This document shows, piece by piece, positions 26,152-35,210 of a stretch of 64,000 bases of DNA. Below the pieces are notes generated by a model, which did no database searches, was not told the origin of the DNA, and saw only the letters and a program-made list of their open reading frames with translations. The position numbers and the translations under genes are program-made. The stretch's first letter is position 1. Every line of letters starts with the position of its first letter. Source of the DNA: UMGS1783 sp900555065 (GTDB lineage Bacteria > Bacillota > Clostridia > Oscillospirales > UMGS1783); the NCBI GenBank assembly GCA_937991645.1, contig CALKPL010000025.1, positions 186,001-250,000 of the forward strand. The letters run 5' to 3'.

Positions 26152-27756
26152 TTAAGCGCGTTTCCACTTTTCGCACAGTGCGAGAATTTGATCCGTAAAC
26201 TTTGCCAAATCCTTGTTTGCGCCGCCCCTGTTCTGCCGGATAACCTCTTCCAGGCATCTTTCCGCCTGGCGCAGCCGCTGGAATGCCCCGCTTTCCTCCG
26301 TTTCATTATTGCTGTAAACAGCTTTTTGCTGGCGGAAACCGGGCCGCAGGAGTTCATTTTTGCGCAGATCGTAACACTCGCTGTAAAAAGGAACGGATAC
26401 GGGATAGCCGAGCTTGTCCCGTACAAGCTGCCCGAACGTTTCGCATACGGTTTCTTCACCATGAACAACGAATACGCGCCTAGGCGCGGAACGAAACGCT
26501 GCCAGCCAGCGCAAAAGTCCGATTTGGTCCGCATGTCCGCTGATCCCTTCCAGCTGGACAATTTCCGCTTTGACCACAATCTCTTCACCGAGTATTTTTA
26601 CGTGTTTTGCCCCATCTGCCAGCGCGCGGCCCGTCGTTCCGGCCGCCTGATATCCGACAAATACCACTGTGCATTCGCTTCTCCACAGGTTGTGTTTCAG
26701 GTGGTGTTTGATTCGTCCTGCTTCGCACATGCCTGAAGCGGATATAATCACCTTGGGTGTCTCAATAAAATTGATCTGCTTAGATTCGTCGGTCGTCACA
26801 GATATGCGCAGCCCTTCAAAGCCGATAGGGTTTATGCCCTGCTGTACGAGCGCTGTCGTTTCCGCATCAAAGCTGTCCATGTCCGTGTTGTTGAAAATAT
26901 GCGTGGCTTCCGCTGCAAGCGGGCTGTCGACATACACTAAAAAATCCCCATGTCCCCGGACCATATGCTTCGCTTTTATCTCGCGGATGAAATAGAGCAG
27001 CTCCTGTGTTCTGCCGACGGCAAAAGAGGGAATAATGACATTCCCGCCCCGGTCGAACGTCCTTTGAATCGTGTCCGCAAGCTGGGCGGCGTAATCGGGC
27101 GGAGTGTGGTGCAGTCTGTCGCCATATGTGGATTCCACAATAACGTAATCCGCATCCGTCACAAAGGCTGGATCTTTAATCAGCGGCTGATTTGTGTTGC
27201 CGATGTCTCCTGAAAAAACAAGCTTTGTCTCTTCATCACCCTCTTTGACAAAAACCTCTATGCAGGCGGACCCGAGCAGATGCCCCATGTCTATAAAGCG
27301 GATACGCAGCCCTTCGCAGATGTCGACCGTCTCGCCGTATGCACACGGTATAAATGTCTGCAATATCGTCTCCGCGTCCTGTATGGTGTAGAGTGGTTCT
27401 TTGACGGGCGCGCCGCTGCGTCTGCCTTTGCGATTGCGCCACTCTGCCTCAAACTCCTGAATGTGCGCCGAGTCTTTCAGCATAATTGAACACAGGTCCG
27501 CCGTCGCATGCGTGGCGTATACTTGGCCGCGAAAGCCAAGCTTGGATAATAGCGGCAGCCGCCCGGTATGATCAATATGCGCGTGAGTAATCAGGACATA
27601 ATCGACCATATTGGGCGAGATAGGGAATTCCTGCATGTTCTTTTCGTCCTGTCCCTGCTGCATGCCGCAGTCTATAAGAATATTATTTCCGGCTGCTTCC
27701 AGGAAGTGACAGCTTCCTGTTACCTCATGTGCCGCGCCGTAAAATGATAATTTCAT
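26152..27756 (-). CDS. MBL-fold / beta-CASP RNA-specificity domain protein
   Basis: A 534-residue protein. It begins KLSFYGAAHEVTGSCH, then carries the metallo-beta-lactamase motif THAHIDHTG (about 55) and later MGHLLGSA, SGDIG and the beta-CASP motifs (about 200-400, ISASGMCEAGRIKHHL). The RNA-specificity (RMMBL) domain contains GISGHADQIGLLRW. Such proteins are zinc-dependent RNA endo- or exonucleases related to CPSF-73/RNase J. A charged C-terminal extension of about 65 residues is extra. ATG at 27756 follows AGAGGG. A structured leader lies upstream. Confidence 0.92.
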   Translation of the reverse strand: MKLSFYGAAHEVTGSCHFLEAAGNNILIDCGMQQGQDEKNMQEFPISPNMVDYVLITHAHIDHTGRLPLLSKLGFRGQVYATHATADLCSIMLKDSAHIQEFEAEWRNRKGRRSGAPVKEPLYTIQDAETILQTFIPCAYGETVDICEGLRIRFIDMGHLLGSACIEVFVKEGDEETKLVFSGDIGNTNQPLIKDPAFVTDADYVIVESTYGDRLHHTPPDYAAQLADTIQRTFDRGGNVIIPSFAVGRTQELLYFIREIKAKHMVRGHGDFLVYVDSPLAAEATHIFNNTDMDSFDAETTALVQQGINPIGFEGLRISVTTDESKQINFIETPKVIISASGMCEAGRIKHHLKHNLWRSECTVVFVGYQAAGTTGRALADGAKHVKILGEEIVVKAEIVQLEGISGHADQIGLLRWLAAFRSAPRRVFVVHGEETVCETFGQLVRDKLGYPVSVPFYSECYDLRKNELLRPGFRQQKAVYSNNETEESGAFQRLRQAERCLEEVIRQNRGGANKDLAKFTDQILALCEKWKRA

Positions 27757-27785
27757 TTGTTCATCCCTCTTTCGTGGTTTGGATC

Positions 27786-27902
27786 GGATGCTTTGCGCAG
27801 GGGAGGGTAAAATGAGCCCGTACGTCCCTATCCGCCGGGCTGTACGCCGGTGTGCAATACGGCTGTAAAAGCACTGAGAACCCCTGGGCTCGCAAAATAT
27901 CC
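27786..27902 (-). promoter_or_regulatory. Structured RNA leader of the beta-CASP gene (candidate)
   Basis: On the minus strand, a long-range closing helix is visible: GGAT/ATCC, TTGCG/CGCAA and AGGGG/CCCCT stack with small internal loops. They enclose about 75 bases that can form a further arm (AGCCCG with CGGGCT). It lies between the promoter at 27925-27953 and the start codon at 27756. No known riboswitch class was recognised. It could be a cis-regulatory leader, a nuclease autoregulation target or a separate small RNA. Confidence 0.45.
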
Positions 27903-27924
27903 AGCTGTGTTGTGTTTGTACATT

Positions 27925-27953
27925 ATTATAGCTCAATTTCATGAACAAATAAA
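27925..27953 (-). promoter_or_regulatory. Promoter of the structured leader and beta-CASP gene
   Basis: Minus-strand TATAAT (27925-27930) lies 17 bases downstream of a weak -35, TTTATT (27948-27953). Transcription would start near 27918, giving a leader of about 160 bases. Confidence 0.55.
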
Positions 27954-28016
27954 GTTTTCCTTTTGAATTCCCGCTTTAAACCCATTGTTTCCGGTAAAAC
28001 TCCGGAAAAAACACGG

Positions 28017-28045
28017 TTGCAGTTTTCATCCGCGCCGTATATAAT
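28017..28045 (+). promoter_or_regulatory. Promoter of tgt
   Basis: TTGCAG (28017-28022), 17-base spacer and TATAAT (28040-28045). The leader holds a small hairpin, GCAGCGGT with ACCGCCTGC, before the RBS. Confidence 0.75.
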
Positions 28046-28122
28046 GATAAGCAATGGCTTAAAACACGTATTTTCATGCAGCGGTCAGTACCGCCTGCAC
28101 ACAAGAACGGAGTATAAATGCC

Positions 28123-29262
<1,140 letters not shown>

Positions 29263-29269
29263 AAAAGTA

Positions 29270-29298
29270 TTGCCAATACCCTTGATTTTGCATATAAT
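29270..29298 (+). promoter_or_regulatory. Promoter of yajC
   Basis: TTGCCA (29270-29275), 17-base spacer and TATAAT (29293-29298) between tgt and yajC. Confidence 0.75.
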
Positions 29299-29324
29299 AG
29301 ATTTACGATTTCGGAGGTGTAGAA

Positions 29325-29666
29325 ATGCAGTTGTTAAATGTTATGCTGCTGTCGTCCGGCAGCGGTACTACCACGAGTACGGATTGGTGGACGCTGATTC
29401 TGTTCCCGGTGGTCATGTTCGGCGCATTGTGGCTTTTTGCCATTCGTCCACAGAAAAAAAAGGATAAGCAGACTGCGCAGATGCGTAACAGCATCGATAT
29501 CGGCGACCTTATCACGACAGTGGGCGGCATTACTGGTCGTGTGGTCAATGTTAAGGACGAAGAAGACGAACTGATCATCGAGACGGGTACGGACAAAACC
29601 AAAATCCGGATCAAACGTTGGGCCATCGCGACCAGAGAAGCGGAACCCGAAGATGATGCGGAATAA
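29325..29666 (+). CDS. yajC: Preprotein translocase subunit YajC
   Basis: A 113-residue protein with one membrane helix (about 22-42) followed directly by the YajC signature IRPQKKKDKQTAQMRN and a cytosolic domain (GDLITTVGGITGRVVNV). It is an accessory component of the Sec-SecDF complex. The ATG is preceded by CGGAGGTG. It has its own promoter, and its 3' end runs into a hairpin that overlaps the RBS of the next gene. Confidence 0.94.
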   Translation: MQLLNVMLLSSGSGTTTSTDWWTLILFPVVMFGALWLFAIRPQKKKDKQTAQMRNSIDIGDLITTVGGITGRVVNVKDEEDELIIETGTDKTKIRIKRWAIATREAEPEDDAE

Positions 29667-29688
29667 ACCAAATAAAGCATAAAATCGG

Positions 29689-29733
29689 TCAACCCCGAAT
29701 ATTCTGTAACAGAATGATTTGGGGTTGATTTTT
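29689..29733 (+). terminator. yajC terminator hairpin overlapping the next gene's RBS
   Basis: TCAACCCCGAAT.ATTCT pairs with AGAAT.GATTTGGGGTTGA around a GTAAC loop, followed by TTTTT that runs into the ATG at 29734. The GGGG of the 3' arm is the only Shine-Dalgarno-like sequence for the downstream gene. Confidence 0.7.
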
Positions 29734-30156
29734 ATGTATTCAAAAGAGAGCAAACGCGACGCAAAACCCGTTGCACCAATCTGCCGTCCCAAATACGTGT
29801 TAATCGGCGCCGGCTTCGCAGTTGTCATTTCACTGATTCTGTTCATGGTAGTAGCGCTTATTATGACGGGGGATAGCATGCCGGATTCGTCCATTCAGGT
29901 TCTCGGCCCGGCGGCCGGTCTGATCAGCGTGTTCATAGGTGGTTTTGTCGCCGCCCTCAAAAACAAAAAGTCCGGAATGCTCACAGGCGTATTTACGGGC
30001 CTTGCTGTTTTCGCAGTCCTGTTTGTCCTGAGTATGATCTTTAGAAATGGCGATACGGAGTTCTTCTCATTGAAAACTTTGCTCACTCTTATTTCCATTT
30101 TATTGGCTGGAATGCTGGGCGGCGTTGTCGGGGTCAACATAAAGCGCAGAAGATAA
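29734..30156 (+). CDS. TIGR04086-like small membrane protein
   Basis: A 140-residue hydrophobic protein with four predicted membrane helices (about 25-47, 60-80, 88-108 and 115-135) and a basic C-terminus. Its size, helix pattern and position right after yajC match the TIGR04086 (YrzE-like) family of unknown function. The ATG at 29734 is chosen because the residues before it lie in the yajC terminator stem. A further terminator follows at 30224-30267. Confidence 0.8.
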   Translation: MYSKESKRDAKPVAPICRPKYVLIGAGFAVVISLILFMVVALIMTGDSMPDSSIQVLGPAAGLISVFIGGFVAALKNKKSGMLTGVFTGLAVFAVLFVLSMIFRNGDTEFFSLKTLLTLISILLAGMLGGVVGVNIKRRR

Positions 30157-30223
30157 TGAAAATTTCATATCTTGTGCCAATAAAAAAATTTCAGCATACA
30201 TCTTGTAATTATTTGAATTAATT

Positions 30224-30267
30224 GTCGGATATGCCATGATCATGCGGACGGCATATCCGACGTCTTT
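30224..30267 (+). terminator. Terminator after the TIGR04086-like gene
   Basis: GTCGGATATGCC (30224-30235) pairs perfectly with GGCATATCCGAC (30250-30261), followed by GTCTTTT. Confidence 0.8.
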
Positions 30268-30334
30268 TGCGCCCATGTTTACATAATCAAGTAAACATAA
30301 TAATGCACAAAATTATGAAATTGGCAAATTTCTC

Positions 30335-30363
30335 TTGCAAATAAAGTCGTTTTGTATTATAGT
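30335..30363 (+). promoter_or_regulatory. Promoter of proC
   Basis: TTGCAA (30335-30340), 17-base spacer and TATAGT (30358-30363). Confidence 0.75.
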
Positions 30364-30397
30364 ATTAAACATAAAGAAAACAGGAGGCTTTGTAGCT

Positions 30398-31192
30398 TTG
30401 GTACATATCGGCGTAATAGGTGTCGGAAACATGGCGAAAGCCATTCTAAACGGAATTGCGCAGGACAAGGCGTATCATATATGGATATACGACATAGATC
30501 CGGAAAAAACAGCCGCGTTTTCAGGCGGAAATCTGCATATTGCGGATAGTTTGGCGCAGCTTGCCGCGCAGTCGGAATATATTTTGCTTGCCGTAAAGCC
30601 GCAAAATATGCCGGATGTTTTAGCGCAGCTTGGCGAATGTGTCGCGTCTCAACCGGTATATGTGTCAATAGCCGCTGGGGTATCCACATCACGGATCCGT
30701 TATTTACTGCAAAGCGAACAGGCCAAAGTCGTGCGTCTAATGCCCAATACGCCGATGCTTCTCGGTTACGGAGCGACCGCCGCCTGCGCCACAGAAAACG
30801 TTACGGATGCGGAGTATGCTGTCGTCGCGCGTATTTTTGAAGCGTCGGGGCTTGTGCGGCGCATCCCAGAGTCGCAGATGGACGCTGTTACCAGTGTAAA
30901 CGGCAGCAGTCCAGCCTATCTTTTCCTTTTTGCGAAAGCGGTAGTCTCTTTTGCGCAGGAAAATGGCATTTCAGTGGATATCGCCAACACACTGTTTTGC
31001 GGCACGCTTATTGGCAGCGCAAAAATGCTGATGGATTCAGGTATGGACGCCGATGCATTGATTAAAATGGTATCCTCGCCCGGCGGGACCACGGTAGAAG
31101 CGCTTCGCGTGTTTGAAGAGCAGGGTTTTACGGAAACGATACGGGCGGCTATGAAAGCATGTGCCGACCGCGCCGCTGCTCTTGGAAAGTAG
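30398..31192 (+). CDS. proC: Pyrroline-5-carboxylate reductase
   Basis: A 264-residue ProC, making proline from pyrroline-5-carboxylate with NAD(P)H. The N-terminal dinucleotide motif IGVIGVGNMAKAI, the mid-domain MPNTPMLLGYG (about 118) and the C-terminal signature SSPGGTTVEALRVFE support it. The start is TTG at 30398, 10 bases after AGGAGG. Longer in-frame starts begin inside the promoter. It has its own promoter and precedes the hairpin of spoIIM. Confidence 0.95.
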   Translation: MVHIGVIGVGNMAKAILNGIAQDKAYHIWIYDIDPEKTAAFSGGNLHIADSLAQLAAQSEYILLAVKPQNMPDVLAQLGECVASQPVYVSIAAGVSTSRIRYLLQSEQAKVVRLMPNTPMLLGYGATAACATENVTDAEYAVVARIFEASGLVRRIPESQMDAVTSVNGSSPAYLFLFAKAVVSFAQENGISVDIANTLFCGTLIGSAKMLMDSGMDADALIKMVSSPGGTTVEALRVFEEQGFTETIRAAMKACADRAAALGK

Positions 31193-31210
31193 GACAAGGT
31201 CTAAACCGCG

Positions 31211-31248
31211 CTTCCTTTGAATATATTGAACATATATATCAAAGGAAG
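31211..31248 (+). promoter_or_regulatory. Hairpin sequestering the spoIIM ribosome-binding site
   Basis: CTTCCTTTGA (31211-31220) pairs perfectly with TCAAAGGAAG (31239-31248). The stem continues with ATATAT/ATATAT across a one-base bulge, giving about 16 bp and a 5-base loop. The 3' arm contains AAAGGAAG, the spoIIM Shine-Dalgarno sequence. No T tract follows, so it is not a terminator. It suggests translational control. Confidence 0.65.
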
Positions 31249-31258
31249 TGTGATATGG

Positions 31259-31861
31259 ATGAAGCAATCGAAAAGAATGGCCCGTCTGTTGACCGCTGGT
31301 TCTAGAAACTGGGCGTTTATTGCGCTGATCGCGGCGTTTTTTATTGGGATTATCATGGGGAGCATATTCAATTACAATGCGGATGAATCCAGCCGCGGCC
31401 TTTTAATCCAGTTCGCCGAGAGCATTTTTAACCGTCAGGCAATTGACCGCACCGTCGTAAACGCACTCGCCATTAATTTCACTTATTTTTTTCTCATTTT
31501 TGTATCAGGGCTTGCGGCGCCTGGCTTTATCATCGTAATGTTTCTACCGTTTGTAAAAGGCTTTTCTTTTGGGTATACGACAGCCTTCATTTTTTCTATT
31601 TTCGGCTCCAGGGGGATACTCGTCTGCGCTCTTGGTATTTTGCCACAGGCGCTGTTATCGTCGCTGGCGATTATCCTGGCATCGCGGCTGGCGGTCAATT
31701 ATTCGCTGGCGATTGTACGGTGTCTGAAGGGCGCGACAATGAAGGAATTCAATTTCAATAAATATATGGTTTTTATAAGCGTTATGTTCCTGGTGTCGGT
31801 CTCCACTGTGGTTTTCGACGCCTTTGTTACGCCTGCTGTACTGAATATGTTTTCCGGATAG
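31259..31861 (+). CDS. spoIIM: Stage II sporulation protein M
   Basis: A 200-residue integral membrane protein with about five helices and the SpoIIM family core (AAPGFIIVMFLPFVKGFSFGYT, then GILPQALLSSLAIILASR). SpoIIM acts with SpoIID and SpoIIP in remodelling septal peptidoglycan during engulfment. ATG at 31259 is used, 10 bases after AAAGGAAG. That site is buried in a long hairpin. An XerD-like recombinase gene follows 14 bases downstream, an arrangement close to the spoIIM-xerD neighbourhood of other Bacillota. Confidence 0.9.
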   Translation: MKQSKRMARLLTAGSRNWAFIALIAAFFIGIIMGSIFNYNADESSRGLLIQFAESIFNRQAIDRTVVNALAINFTYFFLIFVSGLAAPGFIIVMFLPFVKGFSFGYTTAFIFSIFGSRGILVCALGILPQALLSSLAIILASRLAVNYSLAIVRCLKGATMKEFNFNKYMVFISVMFLVSVSTVVFDAFVTPAVLNMFSG

Positions 31862-31875
31862 GAGTTTTGAAGTAT

Positions 31876-32760
31876 ATGCAACATAAGACAGTGACTGCGT
31901 TTTTGAATTACCTGACAAATGAAAAAAAAGCCTCTGCAAATACGATTGAATCGTATCGCAGGGACATTCTGTCTTTCCTTGCATATATGGATGTTCAGGC
32001 AGGCCAGGATCCGCTGACGGCGACTGCGGATACAATACAAAAGTACGCGTTATATTTAAAGGGCCAGGGAAAATCCAACAATACGATCGCGCGCAACTTA
32101 TCCGGCCTGCGCAGTTATTATCAATATCTGGTTCTTACGGGCAGTATAGCGACCAATCCGGCAAAGACCGTCAAGTTTGATAATGCCGGCCGTAAATATC
32201 CGGAAATTCTGACAAATGCAGAGGTTGAACGTCTTCTGGAACAGCCTGTGCTCAACCATCCCAAAGGTTTTCGGGACAAGGCCATGCTCGAGCTTTTGTA
32301 CGCGACTGGAATACGTGTGACCGAGCTTGTTGAGATGAACGTTTCCGATGTGAATTTAAACCTGCGTTTTGTGCGTTGCAGAAGTACCCGAAATGAGCGG
32401 ATGATTCCTTTATATCCGGCGGCCGTACAAGCTCTGGACGAATATATCAAACGAATCCGACCGCTAATGCTGGAGGAAGAAACAGATGCGCTGTTTGTGA
32501 ATATAAACGGCATGCGTCTGACTCGTCAGGGTTTTTGGAAAATTATCAAAGAATATGCGAAGGCGGCAAATATAAACAAGGACATTACGCCGCAGACTAT
32601 CCGTCATTCTTTTGCCTCGCACTTGCTGGAAAACGGAGCGGATTTAAAAGATATCCAGGAAATGCTCGGCCACCAGGACATTTCATCCACTCAATTTTAC
32701 TCCAAAATTATCAAGAACAAATATAAGGACGTATACAAGAAATACCATCCGCGTGCATAA
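31876..32760 (+). CDS. XerD-like tyrosine recombinase with altered active site
   Basis: A 294-residue tyrosine recombinase with an N-terminal SAM-like domain (1-95) and a catalytic domain. The first catalytic arginine is in ATGIRVTEL, and the box II region reads TPQTIRHSFASHL. The nucleophilic tyrosine is in STQFYSK. In XerD the box II start is His (HxxR); here it is Gln. The beta-hairpin that normally carries GKGxKER reads CRSTRNER, without the lysine. Position after spoIIM suggests the chromosomal XerD. ATG at 31876 is preferred over the TTG at 31867, which is only 2 bases after GGAG. Confidence 0.85.
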   Translation: MQHKTVTAFLNYLTNEKKASANTIESYRRDILSFLAYMDVQAGQDPLTATADTIQKYALYLKGQGKSNNTIARNLSGLRSYYQYLVLTGSIATNPAKTVKFDNAGRKYPEILTNAEVERLLEQPVLNHPKGFRDKAMLELLYATGIRVTELVEMNVSDVNLNLRFVRCRSTRNERMIPLYPAAVQALDEYIKRIRPLMLEEETDALFVNINGMRLTRQGFWKIIKEYAKAANINKDITPQTIRHSFASHLLENGADLKDIQEMLGHQDISSTQFYSKIIKNKYKDVYKKYHPRA

Positions 32761-32769
32761 ACAGGGGAA

Positions 32770-32800
32770 GGGCGGCTGCATTGCAGCCGCCCTGTTTATT
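32770..32800 (+). terminator. Terminator of the spoIIM-xerD transcript
   Basis: GGGCGGCTGC and GCAGCCGCCC form a 10-bp stem with an ATT loop, followed by TGTTTATT, between the convergent recombinase genes. Confidence 0.85.
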
Positions 32801-32807
32801 ACCATCC

Positions 32808-33794
32808 CTATTTCAACTGATTTTTCACCTGGCTCAGCGGATTTTTATTGGCCGCCTCCTTGATTCCTTCGCTTTTCAGGTGTGTGTAAATCTGTGTAGT
32901 CCCTAAATTCGAATGCCCCAGAATTTCCTGTAGCGCCCGCAGATCCACGCCATTTTGATACATCAATGTCGCGGCCGTGTGGCGCAGCTTATGCGTTGAG
33001 TATCGGGTCGGATCCAGGCCGGCCAAGGTTATGTACTTTTTTACAAGGTTCTGAACCATCTGATGACTCAGGCGCTTTTTTTGCTTGCTTAAAAAAAGCG
33101 CCTGCTTGTCGATAACCCCGTCTACCGGCCGAACCTTGCGGTATGCTTCCAGCGCCTGCTTGCACGCCTCGTTGAGGTATACAACGCGTTCCTTGCCGCC
33201 TTTGCCTGTAAGCCGCAGAAAATCGTTCTGTATGTCATTCAAATTGATGCCTACAAGCTCGGAAAGACGCATGCCGCAGTTTAAAAATAAGACGAGAATA
33301 GCATAGTCCCGCACTTTAAAGGGATAGGAATCTGATGTTTCATTTACAGCGTCCAGCAGCCGTATGCATTCATCTATTTCCAAGTATTTCGGTAGGGATT
33401 TATTGAGCTTTGGATATTCCAGCTCTGCAACCGGATTGTGTTTGATAACACAAGCTTTATTTGACAAATATTTATAGAAGCTGCGAAGAGACGATACTTT
33501 GCGAGCCCGCGCCGCCGCGGCGTTTTTTCGGTCGCGCACAGTATAATTCAAATAGTCGTACACGTCCGACAGCGTGACTTGTTCAATCATATCCAGCGTA
33601 ACATCGCTAATATCAATATCTGAAAATGATATGTCGTCGGCAACAAAGCCTTTGGCGTATTTAATATAGCGGAAAAAGGTACGAAGATCCAGAAAATACT
33701 CGTCAACAGTTTTGGATGATTTTCCTAAGATCGTTTCCATATAGACAAAATAGTCGCGAAGCGGCTGCGGCGCGTCCATATATCGATATTTCAT
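32808..33794 (-). CDS. Tyrosine recombinase, XerC-like
   Basis: A 328-residue recombinase with all catalytic residues in place: Arg in GMRLSEL (about 180), Lys in GKGGKERVV, HxxR in STHKLRHTAA, His in LGHSN and Tyr in TTQIYTHL. The N-terminal domain is longer than usual (about 130 residues). It is transcribed towards the XerD-like gene. Together they may be the XerC/XerD pair for chromosome dimer resolution. A GGAGGT site lies 13 bases before the ATG. A 30-bp palindrome lies upstream. Confidence 0.9.
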   Translation of the reverse strand: MKYRYMDAPQPLRDYFVYMETILGKSSKTVDEYFLDLRTFFRYIKYAKGFVADDISFSDIDISDVTLDMIEQVTLSDVYDYLNYTVRDRKNAAAARARKVSSLRSFYKYLSNKACVIKHNPVAELEYPKLNKSLPKYLEIDECIRLLDAVNETSDSYPFKVRDYAILVLFLNCGMRLSELVGINLNDIQNDFLRLTGKGGKERVVYLNEACKQALEAYRKVRPVDGVIDKQALFLSKQKKRLSHQMVQNLVKKYITLAGLDPTRYSTHKLRHTAATLMYQNGVDLRALQEILGHSNLGTTQIYTHLKSEGIKEAANKNPLSQVKNQLK

Positions 33795-33860
33795 TTATTT
33801 GACTCAGACCTCCTGCATAATCATGAAACGCTTAAGAAACCGATCATATTTACCCCTCCC

Positions 33861-33890
33861 AATTAAACAAAATTTTTATTTTGTTTAATT
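33861..33890. repeat. Perfect AT-rich palindrome upstream of the XerC-like gene
   Basis: AATTAAACAAAAT (33861-33873), four T, and ATTTTGTTTAATT (33878-33890). It is 67-96 bases before the recombinase start. It could be an operator, a recombinase site or a weak terminator for the DUF362 gene. No evidence decides between these. Confidence 0.6.
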
Positions 33891-33991
33891 GAATATTAAA
33901 AATGAAATAGGGAAAATCCTGCGTCAAGAACATTCCCTTTTCAATATATATTATATTATCATATACGTCTGTAGAAGTCAATAATAAAGAA

Positions 33992-35113
33992 TTAAAAACG
34001 CAGAAGCCGCCTGATATGAATTGCCTGAACCGGACACATCTCTTGGCAGCAAAAACAACTGATACATTGTTTCAGATGAACGACTGCTTTATTATTTACA
34101 ATCTCTATTGTGTGCGGCGGACAGCTTTCCGCACATTTTCCGCAACCGATGCACGTCTGCATTTCGACTTTGGGTACCGGCCGCAGAATTGCATCCACAA
34201 TTTTTTTCACCGGCCGACGTATCCCCTTTGGAATTTTTGTCATAAAATCAATCTGCGCAGCATCTGGAAGCTGAAACGGCGCAATAGCCGGAAGTCCGCC
34301 GTCCAATACATAATTTCCAATAAAGCCCATTTGATGGGCGATCTGCAGCATGGGAGCCTGCTCAAGCTGAATACCAATCCATTTGGCCGCGACAAAATCC
34401 AGGGTGAAAACGTCTTTTGAGGCCAGGAGAATGCCTTCCGCTCGAACTGAACCTCCGGTAGGCCCATTGCCCTCCATTGCTTCCACAGCATCCATTACCG
34501 TCAAATTGGGCGCAATTGTGTATGCAAGCTCGACCAACATCCGAGCGAATGCAGATCGATTCTGAAATCGGTAGTGCATTTCCGGCTTCTGCAACCCTGG
34601 AACGCAGCCAAAAAGATTTTTAATCCCGCCTGAGAGAACCGTCATGCTATGCGTTTTCAGCTTAGGTACGTTGATAATATAGTCCGCATTCAATGCCGGA
34701 CGAATCAAGTTGAATTGCGGGCAAATGCCGCTGTCCGCAGCGTTGCGGCGAGCTTCCCATCCCGTGTCATAGTTCAGCGCCGCCGTCCCGGTGAGGGCCT
34801 GAAAACCACAGGATGCGTAAATTGCGCGCAGCCGTGCCGGAAGATACGGTCCGCCGGGACTGTCTGCAATCACAATATTTGTTATTCCTTGTCCACGCAG
34901 CCAGTGTACAATAGCGGCTACAACGGTAGGATGCGTCGTTGCACCCGTGTGCGGTCCCTTGGCCGTTACCAGATTGGGTTTAATAAGTACGCGCGTGGCG
35001 GGTGTCAGTTCCCTGCCAACGCCGAGCGTATCCAGCATCTGTCCAACCGCTTCTCGAACGCGTATGCAGTCATACCCGTCTGTTCGCTGCGCTGTTATTT
35101 TTACATAGTCCAT
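33992..35113 (-). CDS. DUF362 protein with C-terminal 2[4Fe-4S] ferredoxin domain
   Basis: A 373-residue protein. The DUF362 domain (about 30-245) includes VLIKPNLVTA, ADSPGG and PKLKTHSMTVLSGGIKNLFG. The C-terminus carries two cluster motifs, CIGCGKCAESCPP and CISCFCCQEMCPV. Members are cytosolic iron-sulfur proteins of unknown reaction, common in anaerobes. It has no close co-directional partner and is separated from sigK by a terminator. Confidence 0.9.
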   Translation of the reverse strand: MDYVKITAQRTDGYDCIRVREAVGQMLDTLGVGRELTPATRVLIKPNLVTAKGPHTGATTHPTVVAAIVHWLRGQGITNIVIADSPGGPYLPARLRAIYASCGFQALTGTAALNYDTGWEARRNAADSGICPQFNLIRPALNADYIINVPKLKTHSMTVLSGGIKNLFGCVPGLQKPEMHYRFQNRSAFARMLVELAYTIAPNLTVMDAVEAMEGNGPTGGSVRAEGILLASKDVFTLDFVAAKWIGIQLEQAPMLQIAHQMGFIGNYVLDGGLPAIAPFQLPDAAQIDFMTKIPKGIRRPVKKIVDAILRPVPKVEMQTCIGCGKCAESCPPHTIEIVNNKAVVHLKQCISCFCCQEMCPVQAIHIRRLLRF

Positions 35114-35169
35114 TCCCCAGTATCTCCCTGCCCCATTTTTATCCAGTATACCACACTTTCGTCAAAATG

Positions 35170-35198
35170 AAAACAGGCCCATGAATGATTCACGGGCC
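35170..35198 (-). terminator. sigK terminator
   Basis: On the minus strand, GGCCCGTGAAT and ATTCATGGGCC pair (one G-T) with a single-base turn, followed by TGTTTTC, immediately after the sigK stop. Confidence 0.75.
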
Positions 35199-35210
35199 CC
35201 ATAGGCGGGA

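Noticed and set aside
32808..33794. The two neighbouring tyrosine recombinases as sign of an integron or integrative element.
   Set aside because: No direct-repeat att sites, cargo genes or tRNA target nearby, and the spoIIM-xerD linkage is a normal housekeeping arrangement.
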